A stretch of 64,000 nt of DNA from Thalassobius sp002708925 (lineage in GTDB: Bacteria; Pseudomonadota; Alphaproteobacteria; Rhodobacterales; Rhodobacteraceae). Each line of letters starts with the position of its first letter. The stretch's first letter is position 1. Where the stretch lies: contig NZ_JBNAGJ010000004.1 of assembly GCF_049803795.1 (NCBI RefSeq), positions 124,001 through 188,000 of the forward strand, given 5' to 3'. The notes beneath the pieces were generated by a model. That model was not told where the DNA came from. It worked only from the letters and a program-made list of their open reading frames with translations, and made no database searches. Shown piece by piece: positions 32,748-41,711 of the stretch. Position numbers and translations under genes: made by a program.

Positions 32748-33575
32748 TCAGTCGCGCAGCAGCTCGTTGATCGAGGTTTTCGAGCGGGTCTTCGCATCCA
32801 CGCGCTTCACGATCACGGCGCAATACAGGCTGATCCCGTTTTTCGAGGGCATCGAACCGGACACAACCACCGAGCCTGCGGGAACTTCGCCATACATCAC
32901 TTCGCCGGTTTCACGGTCGACGATCTTGGTGGACTGGCCGATATAGACGCCCATCCCCAGAACCGAGCCTTCGCGCACAATGCAGCCTTCCACCACTTCA
33001 GAACGCGCGCCGATAAAGCAGTTGTCCTCGATGATGGTGGGGCCGGCCTGCATGGGCTCCAGCACGCCGCCGATGCCAACGCCGCCCGACAGGTGCACGT
33101 TTTTACCGATCTGCGCGCAGCTGCCGACGGTGGCCCAGGTGTCAACCATGGTGCCTTCGTCAACGAATGCGCCCAGGTTCACAAAGGACGGCATCAGCAC
33201 CACACCCGGCGCGATATAGGCGGATTTGCGGACCACGGCATTGGGCACGGCGCGGAATCCGGCGGCGCCGAACTCTTCAGCGCCCCAGCCTTTGAATTTG
33301 CTATCGACCTTGTCCCACCAGGTGCCGCCCTGCGGCCCGCCGGTCTGGATTTCCATGTCCTTGATGCGGAACCCCAGCAGCACGGCCTTTTTGGCCCACT
33401 GGTTCACGTGCCAGTCACCGTTTTCCAGCTTCTCAGCGACGCGCAGCTTACCCGAATCCAGCGCGTTCAGCGTGTCCTCGATGGCGTCGCGGGTTTCGCC
33501 GGTGGTGGCGGGGGTGATGGTGTCGCGCGCGTCCCACGCGGCTTCGATTGCAGCTTCCAGCTGGGCATTCGACAT
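32748..33575 (-). CDS. dapD: 2,3,4,5-tetrahydropyridine-2,6-dicarboxylate N-succinyltransferase
   Basis: A 275-residue left-handed beta-helix acyltransferase that starts the succinylase branch of lysine/diaminopimelate synthesis, two steps before DapE. Hexapeptide repeats run through SAYIAPGVVLMPSFVNLGAF, VGSCAQIGKNVHLSGGVGIG and FIGARSEVVEGCIVREGS. The N-terminal helical domain and C-terminal KTRSKTSINELLRD are as in the family, and the length is typical. AGGGAGAGA precedes the ATG. Confidence 0.96.
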   Translation of the reverse strand: MSNAQLEAAIEAAWDARDTITPATTGETRDAIEDTLNALDSGKLRVAEKLENGDWHVNQWAKKAVLLGFRIKDMEIQTGGPQGGTWWDKVDSKFKGWGAEEFGAAGFRAVPNAVVRKSAYIAPGVVLMPSFVNLGAFVDEGTMVDTWATVGSCAQIGKNVHLSGGVGIGGVLEPMQAGPTIIEDNCFIGARSEVVEGCIVREGSVLGMGVYIGQSTKIVDRETGEVMYGEVPAGSVVVSGSMPSKNGISLYCAVIVKRVDAKTRSKTSINELLRD

Positions 33576-33722
33576 GGGTCTCTCCCTAGGTCAGGTTTTC
33601 CGGTTGGCCCAAGCCTATAGATGGCCGGGGCGCGGCGCGCAATGCGTCCGTCGGTCCAAGCCGCTGGTCAATACGGACAGAGCGCGCTAGGTCTTAGGCA
33701 AAAGCGTAGCAGGAATTCGATT

Positions 33723-34568
33723 ATGAAAGACGACCGTACCAGCCCGTTTCGGGATGCTCATGTTGACCGGACAACCGCGCGTGAGGTGCCGGATACGCCG
33801 CAGACGCGGGCGCCCTCGTATAAGCTGGCCTTCGATGATTTCGATTTCATGTGCCGAGACGAGCTGCGCCCCGTGCGGTTGCAACTGGAACTGCTGAAAC
33901 CGCAGCTGATGATGGATGAATACGGGGTCGAAAGCACGGTTGTGCTGTTTGGCGGCGCGCGGGTGCCGGCGCCTGAAAACAAGGGGCAGGCGCGGACGCA
34001 GACTTTGGCGGATCTGTCGAAATACTATGATGAGGCGCGAAAGTTTGCGCAATTGGTGACCCGCGAATCGCTGGAAACCGGGCGGCATGACAACATCATC
34101 TGCACGGGTGGCGGGCCTGGCGTAATGGAAGCGGGAAACAAAGGCGCCGAAGAGGCAGGCGGGATCTCGATCGGGCTGAATATCGTGCTGCCGCATGAAC
34201 AGGCCCCGAATGCGCACGTGACGCCGGACCTGTGCTTCAACTTCCACTATTTCGCGATCCGCAAGATGCATTTCCTGATGCGCGCCAATGCGATCTGCGT
34301 TTTCCCGGGTGGGTTTGGCACCATGGACGAGATGTTCGAGGCGCTGACCTTGATCCAGACGGGCCGGATGAAACGCGTGCCCTTCCTGCTGTTCGGGCAA
34401 GAGTTCTGGGAAAAGATCATCAACTGGGAGGCCCTGGCGGATGCCGGCACGATCAGCCCGGATGATCTGGAGCTGTTCCGCTATGTCGAAACTGCCGAAG
34501 AGGCGTTCGAGGCCCTGCACAACTGGGATGGTGCGGGCCAGAAACGAGATGTGATACCGGGTCGTTAG
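33723..34568 (+). CDS. LOG-family protein (nucleotide phosphoribohydrolase, TIGR00730 type)
   Basis: A 281-residue cytoplasmic Rossmann-like enzyme. The signature GGGPGVMEAGNKGAEEAGG and PGGFGTMDEMFEALTLIQTG (the PGGxGTxxE motif) mark the LOG family, which hydrolyses nucleoside 5'-monophosphates, including cytokinin precursors; older annotations call it lysine decarboxylase. The N-terminal about 70 residues extend beyond minimal LOG proteins, so this is the longer bacterial form. The start is ATG 33723 after AGGA. It meets a small convergent gene with a 4-bp overlap. Confidence 0.88.
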   Translation: MKDDRTSPFRDAHVDRTTAREVPDTPQTRAPSYKLAFDDFDFMCRDELRPVRLQLELLKPQLMMDEYGVESTVVLFGGARVPAPENKGQARTQTLADLSKYYDEARKFAQLVTRESLETGRHDNIICTGGGPGVMEAGNKGAEEAGGISIGLNIVLPHEQAPNAHVTPDLCFNFHYFAIRKMHFLMRANAICVFPGGFGTMDEMFEALTLIQTGRMKRVPFLLFGQEFWEKIINWEALADAGTISPDDLELFRYVETAEEAFEALHNWDGAGQKRDVIPGR

Positions 34569-34774
34569 TGCAGCAGCTCGGTGGGGACGGCGCAAATCTC
34601 TTGCTGACGCAGGTTTGCGATGACCTCGCCGTGGTCGGTGTCCATGACCTTGTAGCCATAGCCCTTCAGGCGGAATTTCCATTCGCGCACGGACACGGAT
34701 TTTTCGCGCTCGGCGCGGATCAGTTCCAGGACCGAGTTGGTCAGGTCGGGGGTGATGGTCTCGATTTTCTGCAT
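34565..34774 (-). CDS. Small conserved-looking hypothetical protein (69 aa)
   Basis: A 69-residue protein, MQKIETITPDLTNSVLELIR, EREKSVSVREWKFRLKGYGY, ending VPTELLH. TGGAGA lies upstream of the start. The composition is that of a normal cytoplasmic protein and the frame ends exactly in the stop of the LOG gene (4-bp tail overlap). No known domain. Confidence 0.7.
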   Translation of the reverse strand: MQKIETITPDLTNSVLELIRAEREKSVSVREWKFRLKGYGYKVMDTDHGEVIANLRQQEICAVPTELLH

Positions 34775-34834
34775 TGGACTGTCTCCAGTTTTAACTTGTT
34801 ACTGGAAACAGTTTGTTGCTGGATTGAGGCCGGA

Positions 34835-34855
34835 AATGCCCCGGATTGGGGCATT
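34835..34855. terminator. Hairpin downstream of rlmN
   Basis: AATGCCCC-GGATT-GGGGCATT, a perfect 8-bp inverted repeat between rlmN and the small hypothetical gene. No clear T run on either side, so terminator function is tentative. Confidence 0.4.
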
Positions 34856-34891
34856 AATGTGAAAATGTGAAACAGTTTGGGGTCTGGCGCG

Positions 34892-36082
34892 TTATTGTTG
34901 CGCGACGCCCGCCTCAGCCTCGATCTGCTTGCGGGATTTACGCGCGCGTTCGGTGGCCGATTTCAGCTGACCGCAGGCGGCCATGATGTCCTCGCCGCGG
35001 GGGGTGCGGATGGGGCTGGCGTAGCCGGCCTTATAGATGATGTCGGCGAATTTCTCGATCCGCGACCAGTCCGAGCGCTGATAGGGCGAGCCGGGCCATT
35101 CGTTGAACGGGATCAGGTTGATCTTGGCGGGGATGCCCTGGATCAGCTTGACCAGACGGCGGGCGTCTTCATCCGTGTCATTCACGTCCTTCAGCATCAC
35201 ATATTCAAAGGTGATGCGTTCGGAATTCGACAGCTTGGGATAGGCGCGCAGGGCATCCAGCAGTTCGGCAATATTCCAGCGCTTGTTGATCGGCACCAGC
35301 TTATCGCGCACCTCGTCCGTGGTGGCGTGAAAGCTGACGGCCAGCAGGCAACCGATTTCCTCGGCGGTTTTGGCAATTTCAGGCACCACGCCGCTGGTGG
35401 ACAGGGTGATGCGGCGGCGGGACAGGGAAATCCCCTCGCCATCCATCGCGATCTTCATCGCGTCGCGCACGTTATCGAAATTGTACAGCGGTTCGCCCAT
35501 GCCCATCAGCACGATGTTCGACAGCAGCCGAGGCCCGGATTCGCCCGTGCCGACGCCCGGTTCGGGCCATTCGCCCAGATCGTCGCGGGCCATCATGATC
35601 TGGCCGACAATCTCGCCCGAGGTCAGGTTCCGCACCAGTTTCTGCGTGCCCGTATGGCAGAAGGAACAAGTCAGCGTACACCCCACCTGAGAGCTGACAC
35701 ATAGTGTGCCGCGATCGGTTTCGGGGATATAGACCACCTCGACCTCGTGGCCGCCTGCAATCCGCACCAGGTATTTGCGGGTGCCATCCATGCTGACCTG
35801 CTTGGACACCATTTCAGGGATTTCGATCACGAAATTCTCGGCCAGTTGGGCGCGGTAGGCCTTGGCCAGGTTAGTCATCGCCGCAAAGTCGCGCACGCCC
35901 CATTGATAGATCCACTGCCAGATCTGATTCACCCGCATCTTGGCCTGCTTTTCGGGCGTGCCAATCGACAGCAGCGCCTGACGCAGCTGATCACGGGTGA
36001 GCCCGACAAGGTTCACCGGACCCTCGGGGGCCTTACGGGGAATGGTCATTACGTCCTGGGTGATCGGAGCCTGGGCCGACAT
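34892..36082 (-). CDS. rlmN: Dual-specificity 23S rRNA/tRNA adenine-2 methyltransferase (radical SAM)
   Basis: A 396-residue radical-SAM enzyme methylating A2503 of 23S rRNA and A37 of some tRNAs. The iron-sulfur motif CTLTCSFCHTG supplies the three Cys ligands; the SAM-binding GMGEPLYNFDNV and the methyl-carrying Cys region near the C terminus (DIMAACGQL) are present. The ATG at 36082 follows AAGGAATAG; a longer in-frame start has no support. It is a single-gene unit. Confidence 0.95.
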   Translation of the reverse strand: MSAQAPITQDVMTIPRKAPEGPVNLVGLTRDQLRQALLSIGTPEKQAKMRVNQIWQWIYQWGVRDFAAMTNLAKAYRAQLAENFVIEIPEMVSKQVSMDGTRKYLVRIAGGHEVEVVYIPETDRGTLCVSSQVGCTLTCSFCHTGTQKLVRNLTSGEIVGQIMMARDDLGEWPEPGVGTGESGPRLLSNIVLMGMGEPLYNFDNVRDAMKIAMDGEGISLSRRRITLSTSGVVPEIAKTAEEIGCLLAVSFHATTDEVRDKLVPINKRWNIAELLDALRAYPKLSNSERITFEYVMLKDVNDTDEDARRLVKLIQGIPAKINLIPFNEWPGSPYQRSDWSRIEKFADIIYKAGYASPIRTPRGEDIMAACGQLKSATERARKSRKQIEAEAGVAQQ

Positions 36083-36163
36083 CGCGCTATTCCTTTTTCG
36101 GGATGAGCCGGGGTCATACAGGATTCTTCGCAGAATGCCAAAACATATGTTTCCAACGGTAAA

Positions 36164-36184
36164 GGCCCCCGAAATCCGAGGGCC
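36164..36184 (-). terminator. Intrinsic terminator of the ialB-type gene
   Basis: Minus strand GGCCCTCG-GATTT-CGGGGGCC-type stem of 8 pairs (one T-G) followed by TTTACC, 28 bp past the stop of the IalB gene. Confidence 0.55.
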
Positions 36185-36211
36185 CATTCAGTCTGTCACC
36201 TGCGCACGTGG

Positions 36212-36739
36212 TTATTTGCAGCGCTTTTCGGCCTCGTCCAGCGCGGCGGTAAAGCCCAGCAGGGAAAAGCTGTCCTTGGTTTGCGTCCCGCGCGAGGACC
36301 GGGCAGTCAGAACGGCCTTGGACCCGCGCTTCATCGCGGCGATGATCTTGGCATCATCCGAGGCCGAGGCCGGCCAGGCCCATTCCCCTTCGGAGAACAG
36401 ATCAAACGAGTCGCCGTCCACGTTCAGCGTGACAGGGACGCCCTTGGCGAAGGGATAGCCGCCGGTAAAGGTGATCTGCCCCTTCACGCCAGCCGCCGGG
36501 CGATAGAACGCCATCAGCAGGATGTCACCGCGGCGCACGGCCACGACGCGCCCGTCCTTGGTGTTCACGGTTTCCTTGGGCGCCGAGACAGCCCAGCATT
36601 CGCGCGGGTCTTTGTCTTCGAAGACGCTCCAGTCGGTTTTCGCAGCGACCTGGTTATTGCTTGAGTCCTGCGCCCAAACACCCGTTGCTGCCAGCGCCAT
36701 CAGGGCCCCGGCTAAGCCGCGCACAAAAGGTGATCCCAT
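36212..36739 (-). CDS. Invasion-associated locus B (IalB) family protein
   Basis: A 175-residue exported protein. The signal peptide MGSPFVRGLAGALMALAATG ends before VWAQDS. The mature part has the IalB pattern: TDWSVFEDKDPRECWAVSAP, RRGDILLMAFYRPAAGVKGQ and KAVLTARSSRGTQTKDSFSL, with Cys near both ends (ECW and RCK). IalB was first linked to erythrocyte invasion in Bartonella, but in free-living alphaproteobacteria the role is unknown. The ATG at 36739 follows GGAGG. Confidence 0.85.
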   Translation of the reverse strand: MGSPFVRGLAGALMALAATGVWAQDSSNNQVAAKTDWSVFEDKDPRECWAVSAPKETVNTKDGRVVAVRRGDILLMAFYRPAAGVKGQITFTGGYPFAKGVPVTLNVDGDSFDLFSEGEWAWPASASDDAKIIAAMKRGSKAVLTARSSRGTQTKDSFSLLGFTAALDEAEKRCK

Positions 36740-36926
36740 AGTTCCAGCCTCCAAGCTGTAGCTTGCCTCAAATATCCTGCGAATGCGTCGCTTCTGTTCT
36801 GAAGATTCTTGACGGACGCATCATTTTCCACTCGACAATGCATTAATAGCCTGATTTGCGCCACGGGCGAAAGAGCCATTGGCGGAAAATCGCACAGCGT
36901 TCAAACAGAGTTGAAGAGGTTTGACC

Positions 36927-37922
36927 ATGGGAAACCCGGTGCCTTTGGCTGAAATCTGGCGTGGTCCGTTCCTGGAAAGCGTGCACCTGGGCCATGCGGT
37001 GATCGTGGATGACAGCGGGCAGATCGTTCAGGCCTGGGGCGACCCCACGGCGGTGGTGTTGCCGCGCAGCTCGTCCAAGATGGTGCAGGGGCTGCCGCTG
37101 ATCGAAAGCGGCGCTGCGGATGCTTTTGGGTTGACGCAGGAACATCTGGCGCTGGCCTGCGCCTCGCATAATGGGGCCCCGATCCATACCGGTCGGGTTC
37201 AGGCCTGGCTGGCGCAACTGGGGCTGAGCGATGACGATTTTCGCTGTGGCCCGCAGGATCCGGGCGATCAGGACACGCATCAGGCCCTGATCCGCGCCGG
37301 GCAGACCCCGTGCCAGTATCACAACAATTGCTCGGGCAAACATGCCGGGTTCCTGACGCTGAACCAACATATCGGCGGGGGGGCGGAATATGTGGAACCG
37401 GACCACCCGATCCAGAAATCCATCAAAGACGCCTTCCAGGACGTCACTGGCGAGGACAGCCCCGGTTTTGGCATCGACGGCTGCTCGGCTCCGAATTTCG
37501 CGACCACGCTGATGGGGATGGGCCGCGCGATGGCGGTTTTCGCCAAGGCGCAAGAGGGGCAGGGCACGCGGGCCTCGGCGGCGGCACGCCTGCGTGATGC
37601 GATGATCGCCTATCCCGAACTGGTGGCCGGCGAGGGCCGCGCCTGCACCGAACTGATGCGCGCGGCGGGCGGGCGCGTGGCCCTGAAAACCGGCGCCGAG
37701 GCATTCTTTGCCGGGATCGTTCCGGAAAAAGGGTGGGGGATTGCGCTGAAAATCATGGATGGCTCTACCCGTGGGGCGGAATGCGCGATTGCCTCGATTC
37801 TGGTGAAATACGGGCTGCTTGAGGCCGATCACCCCGCCACGCTGAAACGCCGAAACGCGGTGCTCCGCAACTGGCGCGGGATCGAAACCGGGATGCTGCG
37901 GCCCGCCGCCGGCCTGATCTGA
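36927..37922 (+). CDS. L-asparaginase of the rhizobial (Asparaginase_II, AnsA-like) family
   Basis: A 331-residue enzyme of the class related to the thermolabile asparaginases of Rhizobium etli, unrelated to E. coli AnsA/B. Conserved motifs include LPRSSSKMVQGLPLIES with the catalytic Ser-Lys, HNNCSGKHAGFL with a second Ser/Lys/Cys cluster, and FGIDGCSAPNFATTL. It converts asparagine to aspartate and ammonia. The start is ATG 36927 after GAGG. It is divergent from the IalB gene over a 187-bp promoter region, and a phosphatase gene follows in the same direction. Confidence 0.88.
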   Translation: MGNPVPLAEIWRGPFLESVHLGHAVIVDDSGQIVQAWGDPTAVVLPRSSSKMVQGLPLIESGAADAFGLTQEHLALACASHNGAPIHTGRVQAWLAQLGLSDDDFRCGPQDPGDQDTHQALIRAGQTPCQYHNNCSGKHAGFLTLNQHIGGGAEYVEPDHPIQKSIKDAFQDVTGEDSPGFGIDGCSAPNFATTLMGMGRAMAVFAKAQEGQGTRASAAARLRDAMIAYPELVAGEGRACTELMRAAGGRVALKTGAEAFFAGIVPEKGWGIALKIMDGSTRGAECAIASILVKYGLLEADHPATLKRRNAVLRNWRGIETGMLRPAAGLI

Positions 37923-37986
37923 ACAAGGACGGTTGACAGAGTGCCCCCCGGCTGCGCATCACCCGTTTGCAATCATGGGGACGCAG

Positions 37987-38655
37987 ATGAAGCTTTCGCA
38001 GGCCATCGCGGAATGGGAACGCAGGTTCCGCACATCTTTCGGAGATCGCATCGACACGCCCCGACAACGGCTGCTGTCCTCGATCCATTTCGAGCTGTTC
38101 GACCATGCGCTGTTGCGGCATCTGTGGACGAACCTGGATCAGATTGCGCCGGGGGCCTACCGCTCCAATCAGCCAGGGCCGGCCCGCGTGGCGCGCTATG
38201 CACGGATGGGAATCAAAACGATTGTCACCCTGCGCGGGCGGGCGCAGCGAGCGCACTACCTGTTCGAACAAGAGGCCTGCGCGCGCCACGGAATTGATCT
38301 GATTGACGTCAGCCTGCACGCGAAAAAGCCCTGTGACCGGGATGAAATGCTGCGCCTGATCGACATATTCCCCAGCCTGCCGCGCCCCTTCCTGATGCAT
38401 TGCAAATCGGGGGCGGACCGGGCTGGGCTGGCCTCGGTGTTGTATCTGATGACCCAAGAGGGACTATCGCTGGAGCAGGCCCGCCCGCATCTGGGGCTGC
38501 GCTACCTGCACCTCAAAGGATCGCGCGCCGGTGTTCTGGATCACATGTTTAAGCAATACGCCGCCGACACCGCGCAAACTCCGACGCCCATCCGCGACTG
38601 GATCGCGACAAAATACGATGCTCAGGCCCTTGCGGACAGCTTTGCCCGCAAGTAG
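37987..38655 (+). CDS. Tyrosine/dual-specificity protein phosphatase family
   Basis: A 222-residue phosphatase with the P-loop HCKSGADRAG (HCxxGxxR) near residue 140 and the general-acid loop region before it (LIDVSLHAKKP). The N-terminal MKLSQAIAEWERRFRTSFGD is basic and helical. ATG 37987 is chosen for GGGGACGC upstream; in-frame starts at 37975 and TTG 37933 are possible. Bacterial members act on phosphotyrosine, phosphoinositide or sugar phosphates; the substrate here is unknown. It ends in the convergent inverted repeat region. Confidence 0.82.
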   Translation: MKLSQAIAEWERRFRTSFGDRIDTPRQRLLSSIHFELFDHALLRHLWTNLDQIAPGAYRSNQPGPARVARYARMGIKTIVTLRGRAQRAHYLFEQEACARHGIDLIDVSLHAKKPCDRDEMLRLIDIFPSLPRPFLMHCKSGADRAGLASVLYLMTQEGLSLEQARPHLGLRYLHLKGSRAGVLDHMFKQYAADTAQTPTPIRDWIATKYDAQALADSFARK

Positions 38656-38663
38656 GCCCTATG

Positions 38664-38740
38664 CTTCTTTCTGATCCAAATACTCAAAATGTCCCGCGCA
38701 AGAGACCGTCGCGCCGTTGAGTATTTTTATCAAAAAGAAG
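38664..38740. repeat. Inverted pair of the dispersed 3'-end motif (copies 3 and 4)
   Basis: Copy 3 (38664-38685) reads CTTCTTTCTGATC then CAAATACTC, and copy 4 (38719-38740) is GAGTATTTTTATC then AAAAAGAAG. They face each other between two convergent genes and could pair into a 22-bp imperfect stem around a 33-nt loop. Confidence 0.7.
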
Positions 38741-38752
38741 CTGCATGGCGGA

Positions 38753-39235
38753 TCAAAGATGAGGGTGGAACGCGTCCAGAACGCGGCTGTAAACTTCGCG
38801 TTTGAACGGTACGATATTGTCCACCAGATCGCTGGGTGCCATCCAGCGCCATTCGCAGAACTCGGGGTGGGCGGTTTGGATGTTCACGTCTGAATCTGTG
38901 CCTGAGAAGCGCAGCAGGAACCATTTTTGTTCCTGTCCGCGATAGCGGCCTTTCCAGATGCGGGGCACCAGATCGTGGGGCAGGTCGTAGGGCAGCCAGC
39001 CTTCGGTTTCGGCGGTGATTTGCACCAGGGTGGCGGGCACGCCGGTTTCCTCTTGCAGTTCGCGCAGGGCGGCGTCCTGGGGGGATTCGCCCTTGTCGAT
39101 CCCGCCCTGCGGCATCTGCCAGGCGGGGCCGGGATTGTCGATGCGCTGGCCGACGAACACATGTCCGTCAGCGTTCATCAGCATTACGCCCACATTGCGG
39201 CGATAGGGCAGTTTGGCGATTTCTTCGGGGGTCAT
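38753..39235 (-). CDS. rppH: RNA pyrophosphohydrolase (Nudix)
   Basis: A 160-residue Nudix enzyme removing pyrophosphate from mRNA 5' ends or hydrolysing dinucleoside polyphosphates. The Nudix box is complete (MPQGGIDKGESPQDAALREL followed by QEETG), and YRRNVGVMLMNADGHVFVGQ is the RppH/IalA N terminus. The start at 39235 follows AGGAATAA and lies 4 bp after the ctpA stop, so it is the last gene of the operon gpmI-envC-ctpA-rppH. Its 3' end faces dispersed motif copy 4. Confidence 0.93.
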   Translation of the reverse strand: MTPEEIAKLPYRRNVGVMLMNADGHVFVGQRIDNPGPAWQMPQGGIDKGESPQDAALRELQEETGVPATLVQITAETEGWLPYDLPHDLVPRIWKGRYRGQEQKWFLLRFSGTDSDVNIQTAHPEFCEWRWMAPSDLVDNIVPFKREVYSRVLDAFHPHL

Positions 39236-39239
39236 CGGA

Positions 39240-40574
39240 TTATTCCTGTACCGCCATGGCGGACAGGCCTTTGAGCAGGTCCAGCGCATAAGCCAGCTGG
39301 AAGTCTTCCTCGCGCAGTTTGGCGGCTTCTTCGGCTTTGGCGCGTTCGGCTTCGATCTGTTTGATCTCGTCCTCGGTCAGGCTGTCATTGGCCAGAGTGC
39401 CGCGCAGGTCGGCCTCGGTGCGTGAATGGCGGTTGGTGGTCTCGTCTTCCTCGGAGGTGGGGCGGCGGCGGGGCTGTTCCACCACGATGTCGGGGGACAC
39501 GCCCAGATTCTGGATCGAGCGCCCCGACGGTGTGTAGTAGCGCGCGGTGGTCAGGCGCATCGCGCCTTCGCCCCGCAGCGGCATCACCGTCTGAACCGAG
39601 CCCTTGCCGAAGCTTTTGGTGCCCACGACGATGGCGCGGCGGTGATCCTGCAACGCGCCCGACACGATTTCCGAGGCCGAGGCCGACCCGCCATTGATCA
39701 GCACGACGATGGGTTTGCCGTTGATCAGATCGCCGGGGGTGGCGTTATAGCGGTCGCCCTCTTCGGGGACGCGGCCGCGGGTCGAGACGATCTCGCCCGA
39801 TTCCAGGAAGGCATCCGAGATACGGATCGCCTGGGTCAGCAGGCCGCCCGGGTTATTCCGCAGATCCAGAACAACACCGTTGACGCTGTCCAGGCCGCCG
39901 GCATCCTCGATTGCCTTGGCCAGCCCGTCGGCCACGTTGGGATAGGTCTGATCGTTGAAAGTGGTGATCCGTGCAACGACCGAGTCGCCTTCGCGGCGGA
40001 CGCGGGCGGCGGTCAGTTTGATCGTGTCGCGGATGATCGAGATGTCAAAGGGTTCGGGTTCGCCCTCGCGGACGACGGTGATGATGATCTCGCTGCCGAT
40101 GGGGCCGCGCATCAGTTCCACGGCCTCGTCCAGGGTCAGGCCCAGCAGGGTTTCGCCATTCACATGAGTGATGAAGTCCCCGGCCTCGACGCCCGCAGAC
40201 TGCGCGGGGGTGCCATCCATGGGCGAGACGACTTTGACAAAGCCCTCTTCTTGCGTGACCTCGATGCCCAGCCCGCCAAATTCGCCGCGCGTCTGCATCC
40301 GCATGTCGGCGGCATCCTGCGGCGGCAGATAGCTGGAGTGCGGATCCAGAGAGGTCAGCATCCCGTTGATCGCCGCCTCGATCAGCTTTTTCTCGTCGAC
40401 TTCCTCGACATACTGGGCGCGGATCCGTTCAAAGATGTCGCCGAACAGGTCCAGCTGCTCGTAGACGTTGGTCTTCTGTGCGCTTTCCTGAGCCAGCAGC
40501 GGCCCGGCCACCTGCGTGGTCACCAGCACACCGGCCAGCGTGCCGCTGATCGCAGCCATGACGAACTTCTTCAT
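39240..40574 (-). CDS. ctpA: Carboxyl-terminal processing protease (S41 family)
   Basis: A 444-residue periplasmic serine protease. A signal sequence or anchor (residues 1-28) is followed by a PDZ domain (FVKVVSPMDGTPAQSAGVEA) and the S41 catalytic domain with Ser in GGSASASEIVSG and Lys in TKSFGKGSVQT. A charged C-terminal extension (EAERAKAEEAAKLREED) is typical of alphaproteobacterial CtpA. It lies 3 bp after the EnvC-like gene, matching the conserved pairing of CtpA with cell-wall hydrolase regulators. Confidence 0.95.
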   Translation of the reverse strand: MKKFVMAAISGTLAGVLVTTQVAGPLLAQESAQKTNVYEQLDLFGDIFERIRAQYVEEVDEKKLIEAAINGMLTSLDPHSSYLPPQDAADMRMQTRGEFGGLGIEVTQEEGFVKVVSPMDGTPAQSAGVEAGDFITHVNGETLLGLTLDEAVELMRGPIGSEIIITVVREGEPEPFDISIIRDTIKLTAARVRREGDSVVARITTFNDQTYPNVADGLAKAIEDAGGLDSVNGVVLDLRNNPGGLLTQAIRISDAFLESGEIVSTRGRVPEEGDRYNATPGDLINGKPIVVLINGGSASASEIVSGALQDHRRAIVVGTKSFGKGSVQTVMPLRGEGAMRLTTARYYTPSGRSIQNLGVSPDIVVEQPRRRPTSEEDETTNRHSRTEADLRGTLANDSLTEDEIKQIEAERAKAEEAAKLREEDFQLAYALDLLKGLSAMAVQE

Positions 40575-40577
40575 GGA

Positions 40578-41711
40578 TCACCCATCCTTTTTCATTTTGA
40601 ACCACGCGGCCGGGTCAACGGCGACGTTGTCCTGTCTGACCTCTATATAGAGCGTTTCCGACGCCTGAGTTCCAGCCCCATCACTCGCCTCTGACAGAAT
40701 TGTGCCCGGTTGTGCATCCGTTCCGCCCATCAACCCCACCGGACTGCCCCCCGGCAGAACCTGCCCGGCCCGGCCGTAAACCGTTTCCAGCCCGGCAAAG
40801 ACGAACAATACGCCTGATTGGGGCTCTAGGATCATCACGTTACCGTAATCCAGCAACGGCCCCAGATAGCGGATCGTCGCAGCGGTGGGCGTGCTGACCA
40901 GCGCGCGCGGGCGTGTGGCCAGAACCACGCCGGGGCGGGCAATGCCGGCCGCATCCGATTCCCCGGCACGCAGCAGCACGCGGCCCTGGACGGGCAGGGG
41001 CAGCGCGCCCTTGCGGTGGCTGATGTCGGGCAGGCTGCCGCTCGCCTCGTCATTGGTGATGTCATAAAGCCCGCTGGCGAATCCCTCCAGCGTCTCGGTC
41101 GAGGAAATCAGGATCGCGGTTTTCACCGGGTCTTCGGTAAAGCGGCGCGGCAGGTCTTTGCGATCGGCCAGCGCCTGAGACAGTTCGGCGCGGGCGGTCT
41201 GAACGCCCTCCAGTCCGCGCCGCAGCGTATCGGCGGCGCTTTGTTGCAGGGTGCGCAGGGTTTGCACCTCTTCCAGTTTGGTCCGCAATTCAAGCGCCCT
41301 GGCGTTCAGCGCGGGGGTGACATCGGCCAGCAGCATCCCGGCGCGTGCGGTGCCGGTGGGACCGTCCGGATGCACCATCGTCACCGGCGTCGGCGCCGAG
41401 GCGATGCTTTGCAAAACCCCCAAAAGCTGCGCGACCTCGGCCTCGCGGGCGCGTAATTCCTGGGTCAGGCGTGCCTCTTGCAGGGCGGCCTGGCGTAGCC
41501 CGTCGCGCATGGCCTCCAGCCCGTCCTCATAGGCCTTGAGCGTGACAGTCAGGGCCTTCACACGGTCGCGGGCCGATTTCGCCTGAGCCAGGGATTCGGC
41601 GGCCTCTTCCAGGGCTTTGGCCGCGGCCCGTGCGGCGGTGGCCGGGTCGGTGGCGGCCCCCAAAGACAGGGGCCAAAGGCAGAGCGCCAAGAGAGCAAGA
41701 GCGCGGATCAT
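40578..41711 (-). CDS. EnvC-like murein hydrolase activator with degenerate LytM domain
   Basis: A 377-residue periplasmic protein. Signal peptide residues 1-19, then a long coiled coil (residues about 22-190, repeated Ala/Leu/Glu/Arg heptads), then a LytM/M23 domain from about 245. The zinc-binding residues of active M23 peptidases are missing: the LytM block reads DYGNVMILEPQSGVLFVFAG without the expected His, and the last motif is LYIEVRQD rather than HFEIR. It therefore should activate amidases for cell separation, as EnvC does, rather than cut peptidoglycan. It overlaps gpmI by 4 bp. Confidence 0.88.
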   Translation of the reverse strand: MIRALALLALCLWPLSLGAATDPATAARAAAKALEEAAESLAQAKSARDRVKALTVTLKAYEDGLEAMRDGLRQAALQEARLTQELRAREAEVAQLLGVLQSIASAPTPVTMVHPDGPTGTARAGMLLADVTPALNARALELRTKLEEVQTLRTLQQSAADTLRRGLEGVQTARAELSQALADRKDLPRRFTEDPVKTAILISSTETLEGFASGLYDITNDEASGSLPDISHRKGALPLPVQGRVLLRAGESDAAGIARPGVVLATRPRALVSTPTAATIRYLGPLLDYGNVMILEPQSGVLFVFAGLETVYGRAGQVLPGGSPVGLMGGTDAQPGTILSEASDGAGTQASETLYIEVRQDNVAVDPAAWFKMKKDG

